Assembly: GCA_964369185.1 (NCBI GenBank)
Contig: CAYJEN010000003.1
Location: 28,200-92,199, forward strand
DNA length: 64,000 nt
Direction of reading: 5' to 3'
Source of the DNA: CAYJAZ01 sp964369185
GTDB lineage: Bacteria; Desulfobacterota; Desulfovibrionia; Desulfovibrionales; Desulfovibrionaceae
Made by a program: the position numbers and the translations under genes. Of the stretch, positions 43,277 through 52,057 are shown in pieces. The notes under the pieces are model-generated. The model had not been told where the DNA came from. It saw nothing but the letters and a program-made list of their open reading frames with translations, and ran no database searches. Position 1 is the first letter of the stretch. Every line of letters starts with the position of its first letter.

Positions 43277-44269
43277 ATGCTTGAAATTACAGTTACCGAA
43301 CACTTACTTCAAAGTCAACTTCTATGGTCACCTCAGGCGACAGGGCAATTTACCTCTCTGATACATGACTTAATCGTTTCAGCAAAAATTATTAACAGAC
43401 AAGTTAATCAAGCCGGACTTGTTGACGTTTTAGGTGGAACAGGCGAAGTTAACGTTCAAGGCGAACATGTTCAAAAGTTAGATGAGTTTGCAAACAATGT
43501 ACTTAAATATCGTATGCAACGTTCAGGCACACTTTATGCTATTGGCTCAGAAGAAGAAGAGGAAATTATTGAATGCCCGCGTGAACATAGAGGTTCATAT
43601 CTTCTTTATTTTGACCCACTTGACGGTTCTTCAAATATCGACGTAAACGTTTCAATCGGTACAATTTTCTCTATTTATAAAAGAAGAGAAAGCGCAACAG
43701 GTGACATGCCAAAGAATAGACTTCTCCGTGCAGGACTAGAACAAGTTTGTGCCGGTTATTTCCTATACGGACCTTCTGCTATATTAGTTTATACAACAGG
43801 GCACGGCGTTCATGGTTTTACACTTGATCCTAGTATCGGTGAATTTTTGCTTTCACACCCGGATATTCAAATTCCAAAATCCGGCCCATACTATTCAGTG
43901 AACTCCGTATACGAAAGCTACTGGGACGAACCAACTAAAAAAGCAGTGGAATACTTCTCAAAATCAGAAGACGACAAGCCACGCTCTGCAAGATATGTAG
44001 GTTCACTTGTTGCCGATTTCCATAGAACTCTTCTTAAAGGTGGCGTATATCTTTATCCAAAAGATACAAGAAAACCGGAAGGAAAATTAAGACTCGTGTA
44101 CGAGGCTGCACCTCTTGCCTTTATCGCTGAGCAAGCCGGTGGTAAAGCTACAAATGGAACTGAGCGTATTATGGATATAAAACCGCAACACGTTCATCAA
44201 CGCACACCATTAGTTATTGGTTCAGCAGAAGATGTTGATTCTGTAACAAGAATTTTAACAGCAGAATAA
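43277..44269 (+). CDS. fbp: Fructose-1,6-bisphosphatase class I
   Basis: 330 aa. It hydrolyses fructose-1,6-bisphosphate to fructose-6-phosphate in gluconeogenesis. The metal-binding motif is YFDPLDGSSNIDVNVSIGTIF in pieces (DPLDGSSNID), with GSEEEEE upstream and YVGSLVADFHRTLLKGGVYLYP and LRLVYEAAPLAFIAEQAGG further on. Length is standard. Monocistronic, with promoter and terminator. It fits with fba and gap to allow gluconeogenesis in an organism whose carbon sources are mostly small acids. Confidence 0.96.
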   Translation: MLEITVTEHLLQSQLLWSPQATGQFTSLIHDLIVSAKIINRQVNQAGLVDVLGGTGEVNVQGEHVQKLDEFANNVLKYRMQRSGTLYAIGSEEEEEIIECPREHRGSYLLYFDPLDGSSNIDVNVSIGTIFSIYKRRESATGDMPKNRLLRAGLEQVCAGYFLYGPSAILVYTTGHGVHGFTLDPSIGEFLLSHPDIQIPKSGPYYSVNSVYESYWDEPTKKAVEYFSKSEDDKPRSARYVGSLVADFHRTLLKGGVYLYPKDTRKPEGKLRLVYEAAPLAFIAEQAGGKATNGTERIMDIKPQHVHQRTPLVIGSAEDVDSVTRILTAE

Positions 44270-44302
44270 TACAATTTAGAACATAATTATTTTCTAGAAA
44301 AG

Positions 44303-44335
44303 AGAGCTCGTTTTAATATGCGAGCTCTTTTTTTA
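44303..44335 (+). terminator. Terminator after fbp
   Basis: AGAGCTCG (44303-44310) pairs with CGAGCTCT (44321-44328), 10-base loop, then seven T. The rest of the 287-base gap is AT-rich and carries only the fadL promoter. Confidence 0.88.
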
Positions 44336-44491
44336 AATTTACTAGTTAACAATTGAAAAATGCTAAATAATTAATTTAAAATTGTTTTTAATTTTTAACG
44401 CTTACTAAAGTAAAAAAAATTGTATATGATTTTCTTTAGTTATAAAATATACGTTTTTTATTTATTTGATATTGTTGAATAAATCTTCCTC

Positions 44492-44520
44492 TTGACTAAT
44501 TTGAATAACTTATTTATGCT
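44492..44520 (+). promoter_or_regulatory. Promoter of the FadL-like gene
   Basis: TTGACT (44492-44497), exact 17-base spacer, TATGCT (44515-44520), 36 bases before the ATG. One of the better consensus matches in the window. Confidence 0.6.
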
Positions 44521-44556
44521 GTACAAATATTTTGATTAATAACCAATGGAGGCGTC

Positions 44557-45831
44557 ATGAACGTTTTTTCTAAATTTAGTGGTATTGCGGCGTTATTAGG
44601 CGTATTAATGCTCCCAAGCATGGCAAATGCGGAAGGCTTTGCATTACAAGATTGGTCAGCACGTGGTGCGGCACTTGCAGGTGGTTTAGTTGCACGTGGC
44701 GGAGATGCTTCTGCTGTTGCATTCAACCCTGCGGCTATTACCGAACTTGAAGGCACTCAAATAATGGTAGGAATTGAAGTTGTTGTTCCTTATAACACTA
44801 TTGAGTATAGTATTGATGGTGGTTCAACCTATCACAGACAAAATGCAAGTAATCAAGCTTTCTTCATTCCTCATGGATATGTTACACATAAATTGAATGA
44901 TAACTTTTCTCTTGGTTTAGGTATGTTTTCACGCTTTGGACTAGGCAATAAATACCCAAGTGATTGGGCTGGTTCAGCTAATGTTACCTATGTAAACTTA
45001 CTTACTTCAACTGTAAACCCTGTAATTGCATACCGTGTGAATGATATGCTTTCACTTGCAGCGGGTGTTGAAATTAGTGGTGCTATGGTTGACCTGAAGC
45101 AAAATAACCAAGAGTTTGCTTTAAGTTCAAGACTTAAAAACAAAGGTATTGAATATGGTTTTGGTTTCAATCTAGCTGCACATGTTCGATTTAATGAGCA
45201 ATGGTCAGCCGGCTTGACTTATCGTTCCGGGGTTGATTATAGTTTTGATGGCGAACTATCAGCAACTTCACCTTTTTTCCCTATGCTTGGTCATTCTTCT
45301 ACTAACTACATCTCAGACGGCGCAACAACTCTTAGTTTGCCACAAGAAATTAAACTTGCTGTTGCATATGCTCCAACTGATAAGTTAAGCTTTGAAGCTG
45401 GCGTAGGTTACTACGGTTGGTCCTCTTATAAAGATTTAGACTTGACCATAGATAATCCACTTCCACCATTTTTCAACTCATATATAGCAAATCCAAAAGA
45501 GTGGAGAGATACTTGGATGTTTGGCTTTAGTGCTGAATATCAATTGTATGACTGGTTAGCTCTTCGTGCAGGTATTGCTTATGAAACATCACCTATTCCA
45601 GAATCTCATATAGAATATATGGCACCATCAAACGGTCGCTTTAAATATTCCGTTGGTGTTGGTATTCAAGAAGTTGATGCTTGGGCATTTGACTTTGCTT
45701 ATATCTTCCATCACTTGAATGATGCAAACTTTGATGAAAGTGCTGCTCACAATACTCCAGGTATTTTACCAGGAAAATCTGATAATGTTTACGCACATTC
45801 ACTTATGATGTCAATTAGCTATAAATTCTAA
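44557..45831 (+). CDS. OmpP1/FadL-family outer membrane transport protein
   Basis: 424 aa, with a signal peptide (1-25, ending ANA) followed by EGFALQDWSARGAALAGG, the FadL N-terminal hatch motif, and DASAVAFNPAAITELEGTQ. The rest alternates in the pattern of a 14-strand beta-barrel and ends SLMMSISYKF with the C-terminal aromatic residue of outer membrane proteins. The family moves long-chain fatty acids and other hydrophobic compounds across the outer membrane. Cytoplasmic fatty-acid genes are not present nearby. TGGAGG precedes the ATG. Confidence 0.93.
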   Translation: MNVFSKFSGIAALLGVLMLPSMANAEGFALQDWSARGAALAGGLVARGGDASAVAFNPAAITELEGTQIMVGIEVVVPYNTIEYSIDGGSTYHRQNASNQAFFIPHGYVTHKLNDNFSLGLGMFSRFGLGNKYPSDWAGSANVTYVNLLTSTVNPVIAYRVNDMLSLAAGVEISGAMVDLKQNNQEFALSSRLKNKGIEYGFGFNLAAHVRFNEQWSAGLTYRSGVDYSFDGELSATSPFFPMLGHSSTNYISDGATTLSLPQEIKLAVAYAPTDKLSFEAGVGYYGWSSYKDLDLTIDNPLPPFFNSYIANPKEWRDTWMFGFSAEYQLYDWLALRAGIAYETSPIPESHIEYMAPSNGRFKYSVGVGIQEVDAWAFDFAYIFHHLNDANFDESAAHNTPGILPGKSDNVYAHSLMMSISYKF

Positions 45832-45864
45832 TTTATATTTTAGAATTTAGAGTAAAATTTATAG

Positions 45865-45900
45865 AGGAAAGTTCATTTATGAAGTGAGCTTTCCTTTTTT
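45865..45900 (+). terminator. Terminator after the FadL-like gene
   Basis: AGGAAAG (45865-45871) pairs with CTTTCCT (45889-45895), then a T-run to 45900. Confidence 0.75.
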
Positions 45901-45906
45901 CATTTA

Positions 45907-45990
45907 AAGTTCATAAAAGAACTTGCCGAAATTATAAATAATGATTATAGTGCTGATGGAAAGAAGATAAAGAAATATTTTATTCCGTAA
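45907..45990 (+). pseudogene. Possible 3' remnant of a lost gene (27 codons)
   Basis: An open frame with no start, KFIKELAEIINNDYSADGKK in its first 20 residues and a KKYFIP end followed by TAA, looks like the C-terminus of a protein, without any start or upstream part. It lies between a terminator and a large hairpin. It may be a decayed gene end or chance. Confidence 0.3.
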
Positions 45991-46036
45991 AAACTTAGAG
46001 TTTTAAACATTTGGTTTTTAAGGAAAGGGGAGAGCT

Positions 46037-46087
46037 CGAGAGGGGGAAAACTCATTTTTGACTCAAAAATGTGGTTTCCCCCTCTCG
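46037..46087. repeat. Large palindrome, GAGGGGGAAA type
   Basis: CGAGAGGGGGAAA (46037-46049) pairs with TTTCCCCCTCTCG (46075-46087), and within it CATTTTTG pairs with CAAAAATG around a 3-base loop. There is no T-run on either side, so it is not a usual terminator. It precedes the gene at 46122. Confidence 0.7.
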
Positions 46088-46121
46088 AAATCTTCAATTC
46101 TCAAGATAAAAAGGAATTAGA

Positions 46122-46676
46122 ATGTCTGTAGAATACACAAAAGAAAAGCTTGATGTGCAACCATCATTTGATATTTTTGGTCTCCTTACTTTGCTCGAAG
46201 AGAAAAGACTTGGCGGCGAAATCATGGATGAACTTGGCGAAACTTGGGATAATTGGCTCGATAAGCTTCAGATTCATACATTAAAAGTAGGGAAAATAGG
46301 CTACTTACTTGTTGCTCTTGATAAAAGCGTAGAAGATGAGATTGATACAAAATGGTCTGACAGTCCATCTGATTCATTCCGCTTTAACTGCCTAGCTCAA
46401 CATCTTATTATGTCAGCGGTGCAAGAAGTTCTTCCAGAAGTTTTAGAAGCCGGTTGTGCGCCTGCACCAAAACCGACGGATAACCTCATCGAAGCTCTAG
46501 AAGATATGAACGTGCCTTATAATGATGATGTAACAGCACTTAGCCATAGATTTGCAACCCTTACACATTATCCATTCCGTGGGGCTTGCGAAATTTGCTA
46601 TCTACAAGAAAATTGTCCGAAAGCTCAACAGAATGTATCATCATTCCACTCTGTAGAGCTCAAAGGATACGAATAG
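46122..46676 (+). CDS. Hypothetical protein with C-terminal cysteine motif
   Basis: 184 aa, not recognised. No signal peptide or TM segment. The N-terminal half is helical and acidic. The C-terminal part has HYPFRGACEICYLQENCPKA, a Cx2Cx5C motif with a further Cys at about residue 112, so it may bind zinc or an Fe-S cluster. The stop codon is directly followed by the ATG of the RNase II gene (TAGATG), so the two are translationally coupled and likely share a role in RNA handling. AAAAAGGAAT is the ribosome site. Confidence 0.7.
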   Translation: MSVEYTKEKLDVQPSFDIFGLLTLLEEKRLGGEIMDELGETWDNWLDKLQIHTLKVGKIGYLLVALDKSVEDEIDTKWSDSPSDSFRFNCLAQHLIMSAVQEVLPEVLEAGCAPAPKPTDNLIEALEDMNVPYNDDVTALSHRFATLTHYPFRGACEICYLQENCPKAQQNVSSFHSVELKGYE

Positions 46677-48755
46677 ATGCACCTTATAGAGTTTTTACAA
46701 GATAATAGTATTCAAATTGCATGTGTTTTAGAATCTCAAAATGGAAAAGTTCGTGCTCTTTTACCGAATAGACGCGAACTTAGTCTGCAAGAAAATAGAA
46801 TTCTTCCTTGGGTTGGACCAACTATCCCTACGCTTGATTCAAAAGATGAAATCGTAAAGGTTCTTAACTCACACCTAGAAAAAAGGAAACAACTTTCGGA
46901 AGAAGTTGAAACCCTTGATATTTGGGAAATGACACAAGGTGAAGTTGATAAAGCTGATATAACTTGGCTTACTGAGCTAATTTATTCAAGCCCAAGTGCT
47001 GATCTTCTTGCCGGTGTAGCGCGTGCGCTCATTCAAGATAAAGTGCATTTTCGCTTTAGTCCTCCGCAGTTTGAAATTTATCCTTCCGCTTTAGTTGAAG
47101 CCAAAAAAGAGGCTGAAATTCAACAAAAACAACGTGAACGTTTTGTTGAGGGCGGTATGTCTTGGTTTAAAACTCTTTGGGATTGCAGACAAAATAATAA
47201 GGCTCTCCCTGACTGTACTCTTGATGAAGAAGTGCAAGAGCGACTAAAAAAGATTCTTCGTATCCGTATTGCCGATAATATTTTTGAAAATAAAGATGAC
47301 GAAATCCTTTGGCGTGACTGTATAAAAGCTGTCCCCGATGATGCCTTTGCTCCTCTTCTGCTTGCAATGACTTGGAAAATTGTTCCTGAACATTACAATT
47401 ATTGGCTTGATAGAGCCGGTTATGATGTATCAGAAGATTGGCACAAGAACTTTGCCGATGATGTAGCAAAGCTTAAAGAAAAAGCTCAAAATGATACTTC
47501 ACCTATAATCGACCTTCCTTTTGTTAGTATCGACGGTGCAACCACAAAAGATATTGACGATGCTTTCTATCTTGAAAGAAAAGAAAACTGCTGGGAAGTC
47601 TATCTCGCTTTAGCTTGCCCTGCGGCTTTTTGGGAGTTTGATTCTCCTTTTGATAAACTTATAAGTCAAAGGGGAACATCAATCTATCTTCCTGAAGCAA
47701 CGTATCATATGTTGCCGGAAGAATTAGGGATTCAAGCGTATTCGCTCATTGAGAATACTTACTGCCCATCTTTAGTAGTTAAGTTTGAACTGGATTTTGA
47801 AGGAAATCTTTTGTCATGCGAACCAATGCGTGCAAAAGTATCAATCAAACATAATCTAACTTATTCACATGTTGAAAAAGTACTCGATGGTGAAGAAGAT
47901 TCTCCTTTTGCTGAGATGTTCAAGCAAGCACGTGAAATGACAGAATTACTTCTTCAAAAACGTATTGCAAATAATGCTATTATAATAGATAGACCGGATC
48001 CGCAAATCAAGATAGAATGGAAAGATTCACTTCCTGCCTATTATGAAGGTGTTGAAATAACACTTGAAGAGATGGAACAAGCCCCTAAAGCTCAACTTAT
48101 GGTTTCTGAACTTATGGTACTTGCCAACAGTGAAGTAGCACAATGGGCTAAAGAAAGAGAAATTCCACTTCTTCATAGAACGCAAGATATTGCACTGCCT
48201 AAAGAATATGCCGGAATTTGGTCACGCCCGGAAGATATAGCAAGAATTGCACGCTCTTTAGCTTCTGCAACTCTTGAAGTTCAAGCTCGCCCTCACGCAG
48301 GTATGGGACTCAGTGTTTATGCGCCGATAACATCGCCTTTACGTCGATATGCTGACCTTATAAATGAAGCGCAGGTTCTTTCGTATCTCGAAAACGGCGA
48401 AGCTCTTTTCTCAAAAGAACGTTTAACATCTATGATACTTATACTCAATAGTTCTTTAGAGTCTGTAAACCAAGTTCAAAGAATGAGACCTCGCTACTGG
48501 AAACTATTGTACTTCAAACAAAGAAGTAGAAAAGCTCTTGAAGATGGGAATGACTATATTTGGAAAGGGGTTATCACAGAAGAGTATGATCACTTTGTAT
48601 CAGTAGCTCTTCCGTGTGAGCAAATGTTCTTACGTGCAAAACGAAATATCTTTCCTGATAAAACAACAATAGGACAAGAAATTCTCGTCAGACTTGGAAA
48701 AATAAATCCGCTTAAAAACGAATTTCAAGTTATTGGTGTAGAAGAAATTTATTAA
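46677..48755 (+). CDS. rnb: RNase II/R-family exoribonuclease
   Basis: 692 aa. The RNB catalytic domain (about 280-590) has the metal-binding run FVSIDGATTKDIDDAFYLE in part DIDDAF, then RGTSIYLPEATYHMLPEEL and the C-terminal SPLRRYADLINEAQVLSYL. An S1-like beta-barrel may close the protein (about 610-690). The N-terminal 270 residues do not match the cold-shock domains of RNase R closely, so the type (II or R) is not settled. The enzyme degrades RNA 3' to 5'. It is coupled to the upstream unknown gene. Confidence 0.88.
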   Translation: MHLIEFLQDNSIQIACVLESQNGKVRALLPNRRELSLQENRILPWVGPTIPTLDSKDEIVKVLNSHLEKRKQLSEEVETLDIWEMTQGEVDKADITWLTELIYSSPSADLLAGVARALIQDKVHFRFSPPQFEIYPSALVEAKKEAEIQQKQRERFVEGGMSWFKTLWDCRQNNKALPDCTLDEEVQERLKKILRIRIADNIFENKDDEILWRDCIKAVPDDAFAPLLLAMTWKIVPEHYNYWLDRAGYDVSEDWHKNFADDVAKLKEKAQNDTSPIIDLPFVSIDGATTKDIDDAFYLERKENCWEVYLALACPAAFWEFDSPFDKLISQRGTSIYLPEATYHMLPEELGIQAYSLIENTYCPSLVVKFELDFEGNLLSCEPMRAKVSIKHNLTYSHVEKVLDGEEDSPFAEMFKQAREMTELLLQKRIANNAIIIDRPDPQIKIEWKDSLPAYYEGVEITLEEMEQAPKAQLMVSELMVLANSEVAQWAKEREIPLLHRTQDIALPKEYAGIWSRPEDIARIARSLASATLEVQARPHAGMGLSVYAPITSPLRRYADLINEAQVLSYLENGEALFSKERLTSMILILNSSLESVNQVQRMRPRYWKLLYFKQRSRKALEDGNDYIWKGVITEEYDHFVSVALPCEQMFLRAKRNIFPDKTTIGQEILVRLGKINPLKNEFQVIGVEEIY

Positions 48756-48786
48756 GGTTTTACATATAGCTTGTCAAAGTATGAAA

Positions 48787-48822
48787 TAAAAGCTTATCCA
48801 TAAAAAGATAAGCTTTTTTATT
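48787..48822 (+). terminator. Terminator after the RNase II gene
   Basis: AAAAGCTTATC (48787-48797) pairs with GATAAGCTTTT (48807-48817), followed by T-run. Confidence 0.9.
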
Positions 48823-48857
48823 TTAACTACAATATTATAGCTTATTAATATAAGTAA

Positions 48858-48900
48858 AGAGGGGAAACTCTACTTTATAAAAAAGTGTAGCTTCCCCTCT
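48858..48900. repeat. Palindrome, GAGGGGAAA type, between convergent genes
   Basis: AGAGGGGAAACTCTACTTT (48858-48876) pairs, with a few mismatches, with AAAGTGTAGCTTCCCCTCT (48882-48900). It belongs to the same class as 46037-46087 and 58425-58475. It may terminate ilvN on the minus strand. Confidence 0.75.
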
Positions 48901-48926
48901 ATTATGAATTTATTTAGATACTAAAA

Positions 48927-49412
48927 TTAATCTTTTTGAACAGCTCTTTTTACTGCAACAGAGCCTGTACGTGCGATTTCTTTGATGCCGAAACGTGTAA
49001 GCATGTCTAGAATAGCTTGTAACTTATCGTGAGTACCTGTAGCTTCGATAGTGAACTCATTAAGAGATACATCAACGATTTTACAACGGAAGATATCAAC
49101 AATACGTAAGATTTCGCTACGTTTTGATTCTTCTGCGCTTACTTTTACAAGCATCATTTCTCTTTCAACGCTTACGAAGTCGTCAAAGTCGATAACTTTC
49201 ACAACGGTGATAAGCTTGCGTAGTTGTTTGATGATTTGTTCGATAATTTGATCTTCACCTGAAGTTGTGATTGTCATGTGTGAAACATTTTCCTCAACTG
49301 TTGGAGCAACGTTAAGGGATTCAATGTTGAAGCCTCTTCCACTGAAAAGACTAGCCACACGAGAAAGAACTCCAGGTTCATTTTCCACTAAAACAGAAAG
49401 AACTCTACGCAT
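48927..49412 (-). CDS. ilvN: Acetolactate synthase small (regulatory) subunit
   Basis: 161 aa. The N-terminal ACT domain has RVLSVLVENEPGVLSRVASLF and GRGFNIESLNVAPT, and the C-terminal domain ends with GIKEIARTGSVAVKR. It binds valine and regulates the large subunit in the first common step of branched-chain amino acid synthesis. The large subunit gene (ilvB/ilvI), normally next to it, is not here. gyrA is 40 bases upstream on the same strand, an unusual neighbour. Confidence 0.94.
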   Translation of the reverse strand: MRRVLSVLVENEPGVLSRVASLFSGRGFNIESLNVAPTVEENVSHMTITTSGEDQIIEQIIKQLRKLITVVKVIDFDDFVSVEREMMLVKVSAEESKRSEILRIVDIFRCKIVDVSLNEFTIEATGTHDKLQAILDMLTRFGIKEIARTGSVAVKRAVQKD

Positions 49413-49452
49413 ATTTGCCTCTCTTGATAATCGCTATTAATGTTAATACAAT

Positions 49453-52026
49453 TTATTCTTTAGTTTCTGTCGGTTCTGCAACTTGTGCTGATTCTGTAGC
49501 TTCTTGATTTGGTGCATCATTTACAACAGTACCATCTTCTTCATATTCAATTTCAGGTTTTTCAAGAACGGTATCAAAACCGGCAACACAAGCTGTTTCG
49601 TCAAGTCTAACGAGTCGAACACCCATTGTTGCACGTCCGGCAGAGCGAATTTCTTCAACGCTTAGGCGGATAATCTTGTTAGTTGAAGTAAGAAGAACAA
49701 GTGAGTGCTGGTCAGAAACCGGCATACAGCCGATAACATTACCTGTTTTTGGCGAAATCTTGAAGTTGATAACACCAACACCACCACGTGACTGTAATCT
49801 ATAAAGATTTACTCTTGTACGTTTACCGTAACCAAGTGCAGAAACTGACATAATCTCAGTAGATTGATCGTCTTCATTAAGGATAAGACAAGCTACAACA
49901 AGATCGCTCTTACGTAAGCTCATACCCTTAACACCAACTGCAGTTCTACCCATGCTACGGATATCTTTACATGAGAACCTGATAGACATACCCTTGCTTG
50001 TGCCAAGAACTACGTGATCATTTTCGTGAATTTCACGAACAGTGATAAGTTCATCGCCTTCACGAAGTCCAACAGCTAGAAGACCAATTCTGCGTGCACG
50101 TGCATACAGTGCCGCAGAAGAACGCTTAACCATACCTTGCTTAGTTGCAAAGAGGAAATACTTATCTTCAGCAAATTCACGAACAGTAAGAACTGTTGCA
50201 ATATATTCATCTTTTTCCATTGGAAGAAGGTTTGCTATATGCGTGCCCTTTGCTATACGTGAACCTTCAGGAACTTGATGAACCTTAAGCTGGAACATAC
50301 GTCCTGTGTTTGTAAACATAAGTAAGTATTGATGATTTGTAGTTGTTATGAACTCTTGTACGTAATCATCTTCACCTGTATTTAATCCTGCAATACCCTT
50401 ACCACCACGTTTTTGTTGTTGGTAAGTGTTTAGCATAGTACGTTTAATATATCCACGACGTGAAAGAGTGATAACCACATCATCATCCGGAAGAAGATCT
50501 TCGATTTCGATATCGGTAAGCGCTTCACGAATAATTTCAGTACGTCTTGGAGTTGCGTATTCTTGTTGAATAGCAATTGTTTCTTCTCTCATAACACCTT
50601 TGAGGACTTCATTGTCTTCTAAGATAGATTTGAGATAAGCGATAAGTTTTTGCAAGTCATCGTATTCTTGCTCAAGCTTTTCACGTTCCAAGCCGGTAAG
50701 ACGTTGGAGACGCATATCAAGAATAGCTCTTGCTTGAACTTCTGTGAGTGCAAACTTGCTGATTAAGCCGTTTCTTGCTTCTTCAGGAGTTTGTGATGCT
50801 CTGATAAGTGCCACTACTTCATCGATATGATCAAGAGCGATAAGAAGACCTTGAACAATGTGTGCTCTATCTTCTGCTTTTCCTAAATCGAAACGAGTAC
50901 GGCGGATAATAACTTCACGGCGGTGGTCGATAAAGCAAAGGAGCGCAGATTTTAGATTCATTGTCTGCGGTTTGTTTTCAACAACAGCCACCATGTTAAT
51001 GCTGAATGAAGATTCCAGCGGTGTAAATTTATAGAGTGAGTTGATGATAAGGTCAGGGAGTACACCACGTTTTAAGTCAAGAACGATACGGATACCTTTT
51101 CTGTCTGACTCATCACGAACGTCTGAAACGCCTTCAACTTTTTTATCATTAACAAGGGCAGCAATTTTTTCAACTAATGAACTTTTGTTAAGAGCGTAAG
51201 GAATCTCACGAATAACAATAGCTTGCATGCCTTTTTTATAATCTTCAACTTCCACACGACCACGGATTTTAATTGATCCACGACCTTTAGTATAAGCGTC
51301 ATATAAGCCTTGTCCTACATAAGCGAATGCAGCGGTAGGGAAGTCAGGGCCATGAACAACATCCATAAGATCTTCAATGCTTGTGTTTCTGTCGTCGATA
51401 AGCAAGAGAACTGCTTTACAGAGTTCATCTAGGTTATGAGGCGGAATATTTGTCGCCATACCAACAGCAATACCGGAAGTACCATTTAAGAGTAAGTTCG
51501 GAACTTTTGTTGGAAGAACGCTTGGTTCGTATTCAGAACCGTCGTAGTTAGGGCGGAAATCAACGGTTTTCTTTTCGATATCGTCAAGAAACTCGCCTGC
51601 AAGTTTTGACATACGTACTTCTGTATAACGCATTGCCGCTGCAGAGTCACCATCAAGTGAGCCGAAGTTACCTTGACCGTCCTCGAGAGGATCTCTCATT
51701 GAGAAGTCTTGCGCTAAACGAACTAAAGCATCATAAACAGCTGAATCACCGTGTGGGTGGTATTTACCGATAACGTCACCGACTACACGAGCAGACTTTT
51801 TATGTGGTCTGTTTGCGTAGTTGCCCATTTGGTGCTGAGCAAAAAGAATACGTCTGTGAACAGGTTTTAAACCGTCACGAGCATCCGGAATAGCACGCCC
51901 AACAATAACGGAGAGCGAATATTCCAAATAAGACTGGCGAAGTTCTTTTTCTATACTTATAAGCGGGAAATCTTCTCTAGGAAGAAGTTCGCTTTCGTTG
52001 ATAGGATTTTCTATATTATCTGACAT
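49453..52026 (-). CDS. gyrA: DNA gyrase subunit A
   Basis: 857 aa. It is the breakage-reunion subunit of gyrase. The catalytic tyrosine is Y134 in AAMRYTEVRM. The quinolone-resistance region reads HPHGDSAVYD with Ser95 and Asp99 (E. coli Ser83 and Asp87), so wild-type. The GyrA-box is QQQKRGGKGI, and six beta-propeller-like blades form the C-terminal domain. The last ~50 residues are an acidic tail. Placed 31 bases downstream of gyrB on the minus strand. Confidence 0.97.
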   Translation of the reverse strand: MSDNIENPINESELLPREDFPLISIEKELRQSYLEYSLSVIVGRAIPDARDGLKPVHRRILFAQHQMGNYANRPHKKSARVVGDVIGKYHPHGDSAVYDALVRLAQDFSMRDPLEDGQGNFGSLDGDSAAAMRYTEVRMSKLAGEFLDDIEKKTVDFRPNYDGSEYEPSVLPTKVPNLLLNGTSGIAVGMATNIPPHNLDELCKAVLLLIDDRNTSIEDLMDVVHGPDFPTAAFAYVGQGLYDAYTKGRGSIKIRGRVEVEDYKKGMQAIVIREIPYALNKSSLVEKIAALVNDKKVEGVSDVRDESDRKGIRIVLDLKRGVLPDLIINSLYKFTPLESSFSINMVAVVENKPQTMNLKSALLCFIDHRREVIIRRTRFDLGKAEDRAHIVQGLLIALDHIDEVVALIRASQTPEEARNGLISKFALTEVQARAILDMRLQRLTGLEREKLEQEYDDLQKLIAYLKSILEDNEVLKGVMREETIAIQQEYATPRRTEIIREALTDIEIEDLLPDDDVVITLSRRGYIKRTMLNTYQQQKRGGKGIAGLNTGEDDYVQEFITTTNHQYLLMFTNTGRMFQLKVHQVPEGSRIAKGTHIANLLPMEKDEYIATVLTVREFAEDKYFLFATKQGMVKRSSAALYARARRIGLLAVGLREGDELITVREIHENDHVVLGTSKGMSIRFSCKDIRSMGRTAVGVKGMSLRKSDLVVACLILNEDDQSTEIMSVSALGYGKRTRVNLYRLQSRGGVGVINFKISPKTGNVIGCMPVSDQHSLVLLTSTNKIIRLSVEEIRSAGRATMGVRLVRLDETACVAGFDTVLEKPEIEYEEDGTVVNDAPNQEATESAQVAEPTETKE

Positions 52027-52057
52027 CTATTACCTCATAAACTATAGGAAAGATATG

